Program-made: the position numbers and the translations under genes
The notes under the pieces: generated by a model
Seen by the model: the letters and a program-made list of their open reading frames with translations, nothing else
Told to the model about the DNA's origin: nothing
Databases searched by the model: none
From: Gonatopus flavifemur
Taxonomy: Eukaryota; Arthropoda; Insecta; Hymenoptera; Dryinidae
Direction: 5' to 3'
NCBI GenBank assembly: GCA_018340375.1
Contig: JAFFJZ010000082.1
Span: forward strand, 372,001-436,000
DNA length: 64,000 bases
Part shown: piece after piece, positions 1 to 11,039 of the stretch
Position numbering within the stretch: position 1 is the first letter of the stretch
How the letters are laid out: the number at the start of each line of letters is the position of its first letter

Positions 1-535
1 ATTCCGGAAATCTGGGTTTGGATTCTTGTTCCGCAACCCAGAAACCTCAGTATGACAATGTTTGCACAAATCCAAGAGATTTTTATAATCCTTCCGACCG
101 CCATATTGGATCTGCCATTTGTAATTCCGGAAATCTGAGTTCGAATTCGTTATCAGCGACCCGAAAAATCCCCTTTCCACATGTTTCGAAGAATTCGAAG
201 CAATTTTGAATTTCCGGCTGCCATATTGGATCCGCCATTTGCAATTTCCGTAATCCAACCACATGCGATCAATCCGGAAGTCTCGAATTACATGCCCCAG
301 TACACAGAACTATCCAACACACACGTATCATATTTCTAGGACTGGTTTTGATTATTCTCAACACGTTTTCCTTTCGTTTCAGCCGCCATATTGGCGAAAT
401 GGCCGCCATGTTCAAAAAACACCATACGGCAATGAAAAGTAGACACTTCAACGAAAATTTTGATTGGTTTCCGAGATCTTTATCTTCAAAATTGAGATGT
501 GCAGGGGGGGTGGCCGATTTCACAAAGAATGCCCC
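1..535 (-). repeat. Right end of a neighbouring giant element copy
   Basis: This stretch matches 27930-28852 in order and orientation. It has degenerate ~120-bp repeats with a CCATATTGGATCCGCCATTT core (near 105 and 222), then a unique end segment finishing in CAAAGAATGCCCC at 535. That end is the reverse complement of the GGGGCATTCTTTG terminus at 2898. It is therefore the terminus of a second, mostly off-window, copy of the 2898-28852 element. The open frames here (e.g. 348-713) are chance frames in this repeat. Confidence 0.75.
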
Positions 536-540
536 ATATA

Positions 541-988
541 CAGGGTGTCCCATTTCAATTTTTATATCGGAACAACTCAAAAACAAGGAGTTCTGGAGGA
601 AAATGTTTCGAACAAGAGTTGTGAGATTCCGAGGGGGACATCTGATGGTGACCTTGACTTCGGCCTCGGATCTCAACTTCAAGGTCATTCAGATGTCAAC
701 TTTTGTTTCTTGAATGAAATCCCCTCTTTTTGACTGCAGATTCAGATTTGACGTTGAAAAAAAATAAACTTTTGTGTGAATCATTCCTCCGAATTCCGCA
801 CAGATGGCGCTCTGGTCGATAAAAAATGAGTTTTATGAAACACTCGTATTGCTTTCTGTGTAAAACGACATTTAACTCTCCAGTGTTTTTTTTCAGCTCC
901 TGAGGATTACCGTCGCCATTAGAGTTACCCAATGTGCACCACGAGGAGGTTGAGCGATCGCATCTTGCATATCTTTGTGGCCCTGAAA
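541..988 (+). repeat. Left inverted arm of the 541-2860 element
   Basis: This arm is the inverted counterpart of 2412-2860, with scattered mismatches. Homology stops in TTTCAGGGCCACA-like sequence. The adjoining bases (989-1130) are an antisense piece of a transposase, so the arm appears to be an inverted copy of a transposon 3' end rather than a simple short TIR. Confidence 0.75.
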
Positions 989-1130
989 ATTTGATGAAAC
1001 CCCATAAGTAAAAATCCAAAGTGGTGAGATCCGGAGACCTAGCTGGGATTTTCCATCGACCAATATTGAGGATTATGTCTGTTCGTAGTACCGTTATGGT
1101 GAATTGTTGCCAAACACAAGTACACAACAA
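986..1130 (-). pseudogene. Antisense fragment of a mariner-like transposase C-terminus
   Basis: Read on the minus strand, this encodes PARSPDLTTLDFYLWGFIK, the hallmark region around the third catalytic Asp of insect transposases of the 'SPDLTPLDFFLWG' type. It is cut directly onto the arm sequence (GFIK then FSGP). It retains the TTLDF Asp that the central transposase copy has lost (TPLHF), so it comes from a different, less mutated copy. Confidence 0.65.
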
Positions 1131-1250
1131 TACTTGTGTTCATCATGAACAAGAAAGTTCATACTAGAGCATTGTTTACAAACATAAGTGAAACGGAATG
1201 TTTAATATCCTTCATTCATTCACAAATTCTTTCCGATATACGATTCAAAC

Positions 1251-2342
1251 TTGAAGAAGATCTTTGATCAGTGTTGTGAAGGTCTCAATACCATGGATTA
1301 TCCTTGGGGTGGAATACTTGATATTCTCCTGATACTAGGAGAATGTCGACGTAATTACGCTGCAACATCAAGATTGTATGGAGAGAGGTATCCAAATAGA
1401 CGCCAGCCTTCATTTCAAATGATACGCTCAATAGAAAGACGAGTTAGAAGAATGAATATCCCACGAGTCAGGGGGCGTTATGATGGAAATCGTATGGATG
1501 CACGCTCAGTAGCCGTTTTAGGAATGGTGCACCTGAATCCCCACGTTAGTACCAGAGAAATCCAGCACCAATTAGGTATCCCAAGATCAACGGCACACCG
1601 CATACTGAGATCTGGTAAATATCATCCTTACCACATTACATTGGTGCAAGCATTGAGTGAAGATGATCTTAGATGTGGGGTTGAATTTGGTCAATGGGCC
1701 TCGGAGCAACCGCCTGGTTTTTTCAATTACGTGATGTTTAGTGATGAGGCAACATTTCCCAGTAGCGGTGTTATGAACAGACATAATTGTCATTATTCGT
1801 GAATTGAAAATCCCAGATAGCATCGACAAGTTGACAATCAACATCGTTGGACTCTGAATGTGTGGTGTGGGATTTTGAATGGTCAGATCATTGGTCCTTA
1901 TTTCTTCCAACATACTGTTAGGAAGGAAAATTATCTGCAATTGATTCGGGACAAATTACCAAGGATGTTAGAAGATGTTGATCTCTACACACGGAACAGG
2001 ATGTGGCTTCAACATAATGGGACACCACCTCATAACGCTGCAATTGTCAGAAATTTCTTAAACACATCTTACCCACACAGATGGATTGGTCGCGGTGGAT
2101 ACATTGCCTGGCCGGATGAGTCTCCGGATCTTACCCCTTTGCATTTTTACTCATGGGTTTTCATCAAAGATGTAGTTTATGAAAGATCACCAACGACCAG
2201 AGATGACATGAAACGCCGAATACGAACTGTCTGCCGAACAATTCCACGTCATGTGCTTTTGTCGTTAGAACCACAATTTCAGAAACGAATTAGGTTGTGC
2301 CAACAGGGCAACGGTGCAAATATCGAACATTTGATACATTGA
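1251..2342 (+). pseudogene. Decayed Tc1/mariner-like transposase
   Basis: One plus-strand frame runs from about 1251 (an internal Met at 1293 starts MDYPWGG) to the stop at 2342, broken by in-frame stops at 1800-1802 and shortly after. The N-terminal part resembles the helix-turn-helix of insect DUF4817/HTH transposases (ECRRNYAATSRLYGERYPNR, then STREIQHQLGIPRSTAHRIL). The catalytic core shows MFSDEATF with the first Asp. The usual LQQDGAPPH is LQHNGTPPH and the usual TPLDF is TPLHF, so two of the three acidic residues are lost. A duplicated GRGGYIAWPDESPDLTP region is otherwise conserved. It is certainly non-functional and was probably mobilised in trans before decay. Family-level naming is from motif memory. 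Confidence 0.8.
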
Positions 2343-2411
2343 ATTTTCATACATATTGCAGAGCGTTCGTCGTGAAAAATTACACACCTCTACAGTCCAG
2401 ACAATCCGCCC

Positions 2412-2860
2412 TTTTCAGGGCCACATAGATGTGCGAAATCCAATCGCTCAACCTCCTCGTGGTGCACAGTGGGTAACTCTAATGGCGACGGTAATCCTCA
2501 GAAGCTGAAAAAAAAAACTGGAGAGTTAAATGTCGTTTTACACAGAAAGCAATACAAGTGTTTCATAAAACTCATTTTTTATCGATCAGAGCGCCATCTG
2601 TGCGGAATTCGGAACAATGATTCAGACAAAAGTTCCTGATTTTCCAACGTCAAATCTGAATCTGCAGTCAAAAAGAGGGGATTTCATTCCAGAAACAAAA
2701 GTTGATCTCTGAATGACCTTGAAGGTGAGATCCGAGGCCAGAGTCAAGGTCACCATCAGATGTCCCCCTCGGAACCTCACAACTTTTGTTCGAAACATTT
2801 TCCTCCAAAACTCCTCGTTTGTGAGTTATTCCGATATAAAAATTAAAATGGGACACCCTG
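2412..2860 (-). repeat. Right inverted arm of the 541-2860 element
   Basis: Reverse-complement partner of 541-988, beginning in TTTTCAGGGCCACATAGATG and ending GGGACACCCTG at 2860. The minus-strand reading frame at 2668-2856 mirrors one at 464-733 and only reflects the inverted repeat. Confidence 0.75.
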
Positions 2861-3169
2861 TGAATATATATATTTATATATTATATTATATACATACGGG
2901 GCATTCTTTGTCAGATCAGCCAGCCCCCCTGCGCATTTGTATTTTCGAGATGAAAAGTGTTTGATGAGCTTAAAATTTTCATTGAAGTGTCTACTTTTCA
3001 ATGCCGTATGGTACTTTTCGGACATGGCGACTATTCAATCAATATGGCGGCGGGAACGAAGAGGGAACGCGATAATGATGATGATCAAAACCGGTCATAA
3101 AACTATGATACACGGGGGTTGGATAATTCTGTGGATTGGAACATGCAGTTCGAGCATCTCGGATTGATT

Positions 3170-4100
3170 GACTCCAGTTGGAATATCGAAATTGCAAATG
3201 GTGGATCCAATATGACGGCCGGAATTTCAGAATCATTCCGAATTTTCTGAAACGTGGGGAAAGGGGGTTTTTGGGGTCGCTGATGACGAACCCGAACTCA
3301 GATTTTCAGAATTACGAATAGCGAATCCAATATGGCGGTCAGAAAATTTCTAATGCACTTTAATTTGTGGAAACATTACCATCTTGAGGGTTTTTCGAGC
3401 GCTGATCACAAATCCGGACTCAGATTTTCAGAATTGCGAATGTCGAATCCAATATGGCGGCCGGAATTCCAGAATCACTCCGACTTGGCTGAAACATAGG
3501 GGGATGGAGTTTTTCGGGTCGCTCATGATGAATCCGAACTCAGATTTCCGGAATTACAAATGGAGAATCCAATATGGAGGTCGGAAAAAATCTAATTCGC
3601 TTCAATTCATGGAAACATCGACATTCTGAGGGTTTTGTGGTCGATGATCACGAATCCGGACTCAGATTTCCGGGATTCCAAATGACCAATCTAATATGGC
3701 GGTCGGAAAAGTTCTAAATCTCTTGAATTTGTGAGAACATTGTCATACGGGGGGTTTTGGGTTTGCTGAACACAAATCCGGACTCACATTTCCGGAATTG
3801 CGAATGACGAATCCAATATGGCGATCGGAAGAATTAAAAGTCTCTTGAATTCGTGAAAGCATTGTCATACTGAGGTTTTTGAAGTCGCTGATTAAGAATC
3901 CGGACTCAGATTTCTGGAATTACGAATGGTGAATCGAATATGACGTTGGGAGGAATTAAAAATAAGGGAAATTCGAGAGCGGATTGTCGTATGAGAGTTC
4001 GAGGGATCGCCGATACATATTCGAACCCAGATTTCCGGAATGATGAATGGAAGATTCAATGTGGAAATTCATGACGGTCTGGATATGGGAAATCATCCGC
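3170..4100 (+). repeat. ~120-bp 'CATATTGG' subterminal tandem repeats, left arm
   Basis: About eight degenerate units spaced ~120 bp (landmarks near 3210, 3328, 3450, 3568, 3688, 3810, 3930, 4050). Each contains AATCCAATATGGCGG, a stretch like GGAAACAT...GAGGGTTTT, then GATCACGAATCCGGACTCAG and ATTTCCGGAATT. Similar units occur at 1-300, 27930-28545, 56575-57480 and 62575-62790. Open frames across them are not genes. Confidence 0.85.
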
Positions 4101-4332
4101 CCTCTGAAGTAAACCTTTGTTCAGAAAAACTTCTGGTCGTTGATTACGAAATTGAGGTCACATTTCTGAAATCGGAATGGACGCATCACGTACAATTATC
4201 GACAAAGCCATTTAATATGATGGGAACAAATATCATACTCATTTCAAGAATTATTTGAGGACTGGTGACACAAATCCGCGAACTTTCAATGCACTCCATT
4301 TCAATCAAACTCCTTGCAAATCTTCTCTGACC

Positions 4333-4530
4333 CTAACCATGAATACTGCTGGTTTTCAGCTTGTGGATTTGTGTACTCAGGCTCCAAGCTGTCGACATTA
4401 GCATAACCCAATATGCACCACGAGAAGGTTGCGCGATCAGACTTTGCACATCGAATGGCACCGAAAAGGGCCGATTATTGTAACATCTCTCTGGATTAGC
4501 AATTGTCCAACTCAGCGTACGTGTCTCATG
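4333..4530 (-). pseudogene. Fragment of the 541-2860 element family (3' end)
   Basis: The stretch GCACCACGAGAAGGTTGCGC (from about 4417) and its neighbours match the arm of the 541-2860 element (GCACCACGAGGAGGTTGAGC near 937). The match runs through the GTCGACATTAGCATAACCCA / GTCGCCATTAGAGTTACCCA region. Only one end is present, so it is a solo fragment. It abuts and truncates the 3' end of gene A. Confidence 0.55.
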
Positions 4531-6245
4531 GTTGTCCATTTGGCCACCACACTCTGTTCCTATGATCATTCGAGTACCTCTTGATAAGCACTTCATTATT
4601 GGATCCTATCACAAAACCGTGGTTCTGGGGGATCTCAGGTACAGGTTGGGCATTCTCGAATCGTTTGTTGAGTTTCCGTCTCATCTCCTCGTGATATGTT
4701 TTATCATAGTACATAATGCCTATGATTTGAAAATTACTCTTTGCCCAACTGTAGAGTTTTTGGGGCGTCATTATGGCATTTTGAGGTTTGGCAGTCAGAC
4801 TCGCTCTATATGCTTCTCTCTTGAATGTAGCACCAATCCCGTCACAAGCACCTTCACCGTGAGCAGTTGCGCTGTAATGCCATTCAGCGTCAAGACTGAA
4901 ATCTTCTTTGTGCTGAATCAAGTTCGCGATTTGAAATTTATTTTCGAAACGCTGCTTCGCTCCATCACTGGTATGAACAATCTCGTTGACTTTTTCCACA
5001 TTTCGTTGGATTTTAGGAATTAACAAAGTCTGAATAGCATAAACAGCGGAGGTGTCGTGTTTTAAACTTTCAAATAAGGAATCAAGACTCTTGTGCTCAA
5101 CAACAGGTCCTTCCTCATGATAATAAATGGCAGGAAATACGGTGCATTGATCGTTGTTAAAATGGAATGCTTGTGAAGCATCCTGGCAAAGATACGCGTA
5201 GTTTTCAGAAAAATCAAACGTCACCAGTACTCCGCCATCGCGGAGATTGTGTTTTCTTCCTTGGATGAGAAGATTTTGTTGCTTTGAGACGAATGAAAGG
5301 GTTTCAGAATTGTCAGTCTATTGCACAATTCGAGTATAAAATCATCAATTTCCATGATTTCTGTTCGTAGAGTTGGACGATCCGTTGCCGTCCAAACTGA
5401 ACATTGAATGTCTGTGATGAATGAATTTTCTAGTAGATTATTCAATTTCTTCGAAAACTGCGGAACTCCTGAACAATCATCACATGCATCAAGACAGCAA
5501 TCAGCCCCAGGTCTTTCACAAACAATTTCATTGCGGCAGTCTTTGTAGTTCGTTAGTGACTTTTCTGTATTCAAGGTCAGCTTTTGAATACCAATTGCAT
5601 CCAACATCAATTTCGCATTCTGATGTATTGTGCAAACACAAACTGAGTGTGTTCCACAAGCTCCAGGGAGTATGAAACTTTTTGGTCTGAGTCTAGCGAA
5701 CGCGCTAAAGCTGATATTATCTTCTGGGTGAGACTGTTTGAATACAGTGTCAAGTTCTCTCGAACCCACAAGTAAGAGACGTTGCTGTTTCAACGTTTGC
5801 TCTCCATTAATTTTCACAGAAACGACATCTTTCTTTCCAGGCATTATCCTACTGTTTATGCCACTGGTATAAAACCCATTTACTTTTTGAAAAATTGCTT
5901 GAGAGAGTGTTTTTCCCTCCCTTGCAATGTTATCAGGTTAACTGCCGGATTTAGACTTCAATTTCATCGATTTGTTGGCCAAGTATCGCGTTTTATCGGA
6001 TTCTGGGGCGATTTTTCTCACACTCCAAGGTGATGGAGCGGTAGTCAAAATTTGTAATCTCAATGGATTGTTGGATTCAAAGGTTGAAAATTTCTCCTTG
6101 AGTTCATCCAGCTTTCCTTCCGGTCCAATTTCTCTGTTTGAGCGTGTATAATTAGGAACTTCGTATGTCTCATTCTCCACTGGGACACCCATTTCCATCG
6201 AACTCACAATACCATCAATATTTTCACTGATATCATTTGATTCAC
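4526..6245 (-). pseudogene. Gene A, exon 2: DDE-like protein of unknown family (broken)
   Basis: Minus-strand coding from 6245 down to 4526. The reading frame starts just after an intron acceptor at 6246-6247. It has one in-frame TAA (5938-5940) between the N-terminal part and the MPGKKDVVSV segment at 5844, and one frameshift near 5235 that moves the frame into VTFDFSENYA. Visible motifs: THSVCVCTIHQN (Cys pair), then FDFSEN, SDGAKQRFENK and HGEGACDGIG. The three Asp after the frameshift are spaced 83 and 41 residues. This spacing matches the intact protein at 36864-38727 (79 and 41) and suggests a DDE-type nuclease fold. I recognise the family as a repetitive, unnamed arthropod protein but know no assigned function. 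A partial inverted copy lies at 27255-27790. The 3' end runs into a mariner-family fragment, so the true C-terminus may be lost. Confidence 0.7.
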
Positions 6246-6539
6246 CTGTTATATAACGGGTTTTTCCGTAGGTGAAAGACGAAAATCTCGTTATATACGT
6301 AAAAGAAAATGAAGCACTTTCCCAACCGGAGTGGCTCGATTGGAAAAGCGCGTGGGTACCCGCTCCTGGTTTTAAGCTCTCGATAAGATATAGATTCCCT
6401 TATCTTGCACCCCCAGTGTAGTGGTTAGGGTTAAAGTGAAAGAAATTTAGATGTGGAGGAATTCGTTCAACAAATACTTTATTCCGTTCAAAGAATCTAT
6501 GGAGAACATGAAACAGATGAGATTCTGTTTATAAACCTT

Positions 6540-7095
6540 TCTATGAGAATTTCCGAAAATGATCTGTATTGTACAATGAGTAAATCCGATATAATCTTGG
6601 TTTACTGATATTTCTATAAGAGTTCCCGAAGAGGAACTCGTAATGTACAAAGGTGGACAGATATAATTTTATTACAGATGATTCTGCGAGAGTTTTCGAG
6701 AGGAAACTCGTAATGTACAAAGATTGACCATATATAATCGGATTACGTATGTTTCTACGAGAGTTTTTCGGAAAGAAACTTGTAATGTACAATGAATGAA
6801 AAATCGAATATGTACTTATTTCAGATGATTCTACGAGAGTTTTTGAACAGAAAACTCATAATGTACAAAGATTGAACGTATATAATTTGATTACGGATGT
6901 TTCTACGAGAGTTTTTCAGAAAGAAACTTGTAATGTACAATGAATGAAAAATCGAATATGTACTTATTTCAGATGATTCTACGAGAGTTTTTGAACAGAA
7001 AACTCGTAATGTACAAAGGTTGAACGTATATAATTTGATTATAGATGTTGCTACGAGAGTTTTTTGGAAAGAACTCGTAATGTACAAAGATTGAA
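6540..7095. repeat. ~95-bp tandem repeat with an internal hairpin
   Basis: Roughly six units, each holding ACGAGAGTTTTTCGGAAAGA followed by AACTCGTAATGTACAAAG. The half ACGAGAGTTT pairs with AAACTCGT in the same unit, so each repeat can form a short stem. Units are separated by TATATAATTTGATTACGG-like spacers. It lies within the gene A intron. Confidence 0.75.
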
Positions 7096-7271
7096 AAACC
7101 AAGAAAATCCCCTTGGAATCGTGTATACCGTGGGTATAGAGGAGGAGGAAGAAAGAACTAATATATTTTTCTTTTCTCTTTTGCTCTTGACTCACCGTGG
7201 TGGGAAAGGAGAGTACACGTTAGGTACTTCTTTCCGAACAAAAGGCAACGAGGCTTACTTCTGATGGTCCT

Positions 7272-7330
<59 letters not shown>
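7272..7330. repeat. (CT)n microsatellite
   Basis: About 58 bp of almost pure CT dinucleotide repeat, ending at TTTTGGACG. Confidence 0.95.
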
Positions 7331-7333
<3 letters not shown>

Positions 7334-8223
7334 GGACGAAGATCGAAGACGTGCCGGTTCACGATTAAATTTTAACGCGATTTGAATGCCAAAAATTAGT
7401 TGATTACACTGAATTTCACTGATTTGATTATAACAGAAAAAAAAACTGATTCTATTCGCAAATCTCGGTCGGAGTATAGACTTATTCTACAAAGTCACGT
7501 TTCACTAAGTTGCAATCGTGACTGAGGCGAAAGGAATGATTTTTTTTTGAGAAACGTTGCGTTGGAAAAAATTATCGAAACATGAATTTCCTACAAAAAG
7601 ACGCCGTGGAACCTTCCAAAGGGACACACTTTTACGATTTATTGCGAACTTGAAGTATGTAATCGTCAACTTGGTTTCAATCGTATCCTCGTTTCTACCC
7701 TCTTGCGGACAAGGACGGACTTGTCTTCGCGTATGGAAAATCGGCTGTTCAACAAAACTTTCGCGTAACGAATCTCCCGATTTTTCATTGTCCGTCCTAT
7801 TTACGTGTTCTCCATCTGGGTGATGGAACACGCCAGATCCTGGCAACAGGGGTTTTTCTGCCGACTCAACTGCCTGATCAGCAGTGATTAGTCAATTTGG
7901 TATTCGGGAAGAGAGAGAGAGAGACACGGGCACTTGGGTACCGTGAACAAAGATAGCGAATCCGCGGGCCTCGAAAATATGCATCGATGTGGACATCGAT
8001 GCGAGCTCTGACCTAGATTTCTTTCTTCCTGCTCAGCGTTTTGTTTGAGCGTACGTTCATTTCTCACATACTATGGGTCGATATATGTATATATTTGAAT
8101 ATACATATATTTTGAATAATGTTTGGGACCCGACTCCCCTTTGATTTGAAATAGTCCACGCACGGGAATAGGGGTCGTATTCTTCTGTATTCCAGGAGCG
8201 AGATTCATCGTCACGTAACACAC

Positions 8224-8392
8224 CAACCACCTCGACAACTCGTAATTTGTACGATGAACCCTTTTTCATACATGCATCACAAATTCTAGAATTCGCGGAT
8301 AGGTGAGGAAATTTCTGCAACATAACCTGCGATATCTTACGTGATCTTCTACCAATGTGTCCGGCTTTTTTGAATGGATTTGCACATCGCAC
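8224..8392 (-). pseudogene. Gene A, exon 1 (N-terminus with Cys motif)
   Basis: Minus-strand ATG at 8392 opens MRCANPFKKAGH, followed by KISQVMLQKFPHLSANSRIC and DACMKKG. The pattern C-x-NPF ... C-x-x-C looks like a small zinc-binding N-terminus. The exon ends in GAGGTGGTTG before a GT donor at 8222-8223. The right-arm copy at 27255 onward has the recognisable counterpart KISEIMLQEFSH and the same Cys spacing. The exon itself is undamaged, but exon 2 is broken, so the gene is dead. Confidence 0.6.
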
Positions 8393-8569
8393 ATTGAGGC
8401 AAAAAACATGTGTGTGAACGAATTAGGCTGCACGCTCTAATTTTCAAGATATCGGGATGTTTTTTTTTTTAATTGAAGCTAATTGAATTTGGAATCGATC
8501 TGTCTAGCCAGATTTCCATATTCAGTCCGGAGTATGGGATTATTCAGGGATATATGGGACGTAGAAAAT

Positions 8570-10935
8570 ACGGTGCCTTCGACGATTTTTCGGTATCTCA
8601 AACCTTGTAGCTACCGAACTGAGGAGGGACAAGGAATGAGACTGATAGGGAATCTCTGAATAAGTCCGCTGAGAGATATTTTCATGATACCAGGTTTGCC
8701 CAGGCCAGGGGCAATTCAGTACGATTTTTTAGAATATTGGAAATATGATTTTTGGATATTTGAGACCTTGTAGCTTCCAAACTGAGGAGGTACAAACGAT
8801 AGAACTGTTAGGGCATCAGGAGATGAGGGCCCTGAACTATATTTTCATTGAAGAAGGGTGACCACAGTCGAGGGCGATTGAGTATGAATTTTGGTATATT
8901 GGCGATATGATTATTCGATATTCCAGATCCTATAGCTTTCAAACTGAGTAGTTGGAAACGATGGAACTGATAGGGAACCTTGAGATGAGTCCTCTGAACT
9001 ATATTTTCAAGATATGAGGGTTGCCCAAGTCAGGGGCAATTAGGTATGATTTTTGTGAATATTGGAAATATGATTTTTCGACAATTGAGGGCTTACAGCT
9101 TCCAACCTAAGGAGGTAGGAACGAGGGAACTGATAGGGAATCTCAAGATGAGTCCCCTGAACTATTTTTTCATCGTGGAGAAGATACCCCAGTCAAGGGC
9201 GATTCAGTATGATTTTTTAGTATGTCGGAAATATGATTTTTCGATCTTTGGGACCCTATAGCTCCCGAACTGAGTAAATACAAACGATGAAACTGATAGG
9301 GAATCTTGGGTTGAGTGCCCTGTCCTATATTATCATGATAGCAGGGTTGCCGAAGTCAGGGGCAATTGGGCTGGATTTTTTAAAGAATTGAAAATATGAT
9401 TTTTCGATGTTTGAAACTTTATAGCTGGGAGACTCAGGAGATGCAAGGAATGAAACTGATAGGGAAACTCAAAATTGATTCCCTGAACTATATTCTTATC
9501 ATAGCAGAATCACCCCAGTCAGGGGCATTTGAGTATGAATTTTTAAAACATTGGAAATCTGTTCTTTCTATATTCGATAGCTTATAGCTCCCAACCTACG
9601 TGGGTAAGAACGGGGAAACTGATAGGGCGTCTCTGGATAAGTCCCCTGAATTATATTTTCATGGAACCAGGGTTAGCTAAGTCAGTGGCAATTCAATATG
9701 ATTTTTGACAATATTGGAAATATTATTTTTCGACATTTGAGAGCTCATAGCTTCCAAACTAAGGAGCTGCAAACAATGAAACCGATACGGAACCTTGAGA
9801 TAATGCCCCTGAACTATATCTTCATGATAAAAAGGTTGTCACAGTCATGGACGATTCAGCATCATTTTTTAGAATATTGAAAATATGATTTTTCGATGTT
9901 CAAGACCTTATAGCTACCAGACTAAGGAGGCAAGAACGATGAACCTGATGAGGAATCTTTGGATGTGTGTCTTGAACTATATTCTCATCATAGAAGAGGT
10001 ACCCCAGTCAAGGGCGATTCAGTATGATTTTTTAGTATGTCGGAAATATGATTTTCCGATTCTTGAGACCCTACAGGTTCCAAAGTGAGTGATCAAAAAC
10101 GATGAAATTGATCAAGAATCTTAAGATGAGTCCCCTGAACTACATTTTCATGGTAGCAGGGTTGCCCAAGTCAGGGAAAATTAGGTATAATTTTTTAATA
10201 TATTGGAAATATGGTTCGTCGATCTTTGAGACTTCATAGCTCTCAAACCGAGGGGGTACAAACGATGAAACTGATGAAGAGTCTCGACATAAGTCCTCTG
10301 GATTATATTTCTTGGTAGGGAATTCGCCCCAGTCACGGAGAATTCACTTTGATGTTTCAAATCATTGGAAATGTGATTCTTCGGTCTTCAAGGCCTTATG
10401 GCTCCCAAACTAAGACAGTATGAACGATGGAACTGATAAGGAATTTCGAAATAAGTCCACGGAAGTATATTTTCATGATATCACGGTTACCGAAGTCAGG
10501 GGCAATTCAGTATGATTCTTTAAAATATTGGGAATATGATTTTTCGACTTTTGAGATCCTATAGCTTCCAAATTAAGGAGGTACGAACGATGAAACTCAT
10601 AGTGAATCTTGAGATAAGTCCCCTGGACCATACTCTCTTGATAGGAGAGTTGCCCTAGTCTGGGGGAATTCCATTTGATTTTTTCAACTATTGGGGATAT
10701 GATTTTTCGTTCTTTGAGACCCTATAGCTACCAAAACAAAGGAGGTAAAAAAGATGAAACTGATAGGCAATCTCAAGATAAGTCCCATGATTCATATTTC
10801 CATCATAGAAGAGTCACCCGAGTCAGTGGCAATTCAGTATGATTTTTTAGAATATTGGAAATGTGATTCTCCGACAGTTGAGACACACATAGCTTCCAAA
10901 CTAAATAGGTACTAACGATGAAACTGATAGGGAAT
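8570..10935 (+). repeat. ~163-bp tandem array, left arm
   Basis: About 14-15 diverged units. Each starts near ATGATTTTTCGA and runs through TTTGAGACCTTATAGCT, AAACTGATAGGGAATCT, AGTCCCCTGAACTATATTTT and GGGTTGCCCAAGTCAGGGGC. Landmarks occur near 8749, 9069, 9234, 9399, 9725, 9887, 10051, 10538, 10700 and 10862. Several units stay open for 60-70 codons, but the frames differ from unit to unit and carry no domain. This is satellite-like DNA, inverted relative to 12276-26700. Confidence 0.9.
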
Positions 10936-11039
10936 CGGTTTTTTTTGTTGCATTTATTGAATAATGTTCTCAAAATAGAAAGTTCGAAATAAAAATCACC
11001 ATTGCTCTGATAGTAACTCACGATACATTATTTCCGTGT

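Larger units (their letters stand above)
541..2860 (+). mobile_element. Tc1/mariner-superfamily element with ~450-bp inverted arms
   Basis: The two ends are CAGGGTGTCCCATTT and its reverse complement. The inverted homology continues from the ends to about 988 and 2412, giving arms of roughly 448 bp. A decayed transposase on the plus strand lies between them. Both arms contain AGATGGCGC followed by TGGTCGATAAAAAATGAG-type sequence, also seen in the foldback element at 31710-33006. No clean TA duplication is visible: the flanks are ATATA on the left and TGAATATA on the right, inside an AT-rich stretch. Confidence 0.8.
6246..8223 (-). other. GT-AG intron of gene A (1978 nt), absent from the right-arm copy
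   Basis: On the minus strand the donor G|GTGTGTTACG follows exon 1 (GAGGTGGTTG) and the acceptor ATAACAG precedes GTGAATCAAATG. The right-arm copy reads GAGGTGGTAAATGAATCAAA through the same place with no length change, so the junction is exact. The intron holds a ~95-bp hairpin-bearing tandem repeat (6540-7095), a (CT)n tract (7272-7330), an A/G-rich tract (7915-7925) and otherwise unrecognised sequence. Open frames inside (7505-7846 and others) show nothing recognisable. Confidence 0.65.

Noticed and set aside
348..733. Open frames of 89-139 codons at the left end of the window
   Set aside because: They run across the end of one inverted-repeat element and into the arm of another, and recur in mirror image at 2668-3025. 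They have no domain and reflect low stop frequency in the repeats.
6320..6425. Possible tRNA-like sequence (TGGCTCGATTGGAAAAGCGC, A-box-like) in the gene A intron
   Set aside because: No acceptable B-box at tRNA distance and no acceptor stem; probably chance.
7505..8040. Possible protein-coding exon in the gene A intron (113 codons, minus)
   Set aside because: No recognisable motif, absent from the right-arm copy, and no good splice sites on both sides.
8570..10100. Repeated 60-71-codon frames starting MIF...YSFQ in the 163-bp array, possibly small proteins
   Set aside because: They appear once per unit or two, in different frames and on whichever strand the array is inverted. Lengths follow the repeat period, and none has a conserved start context.
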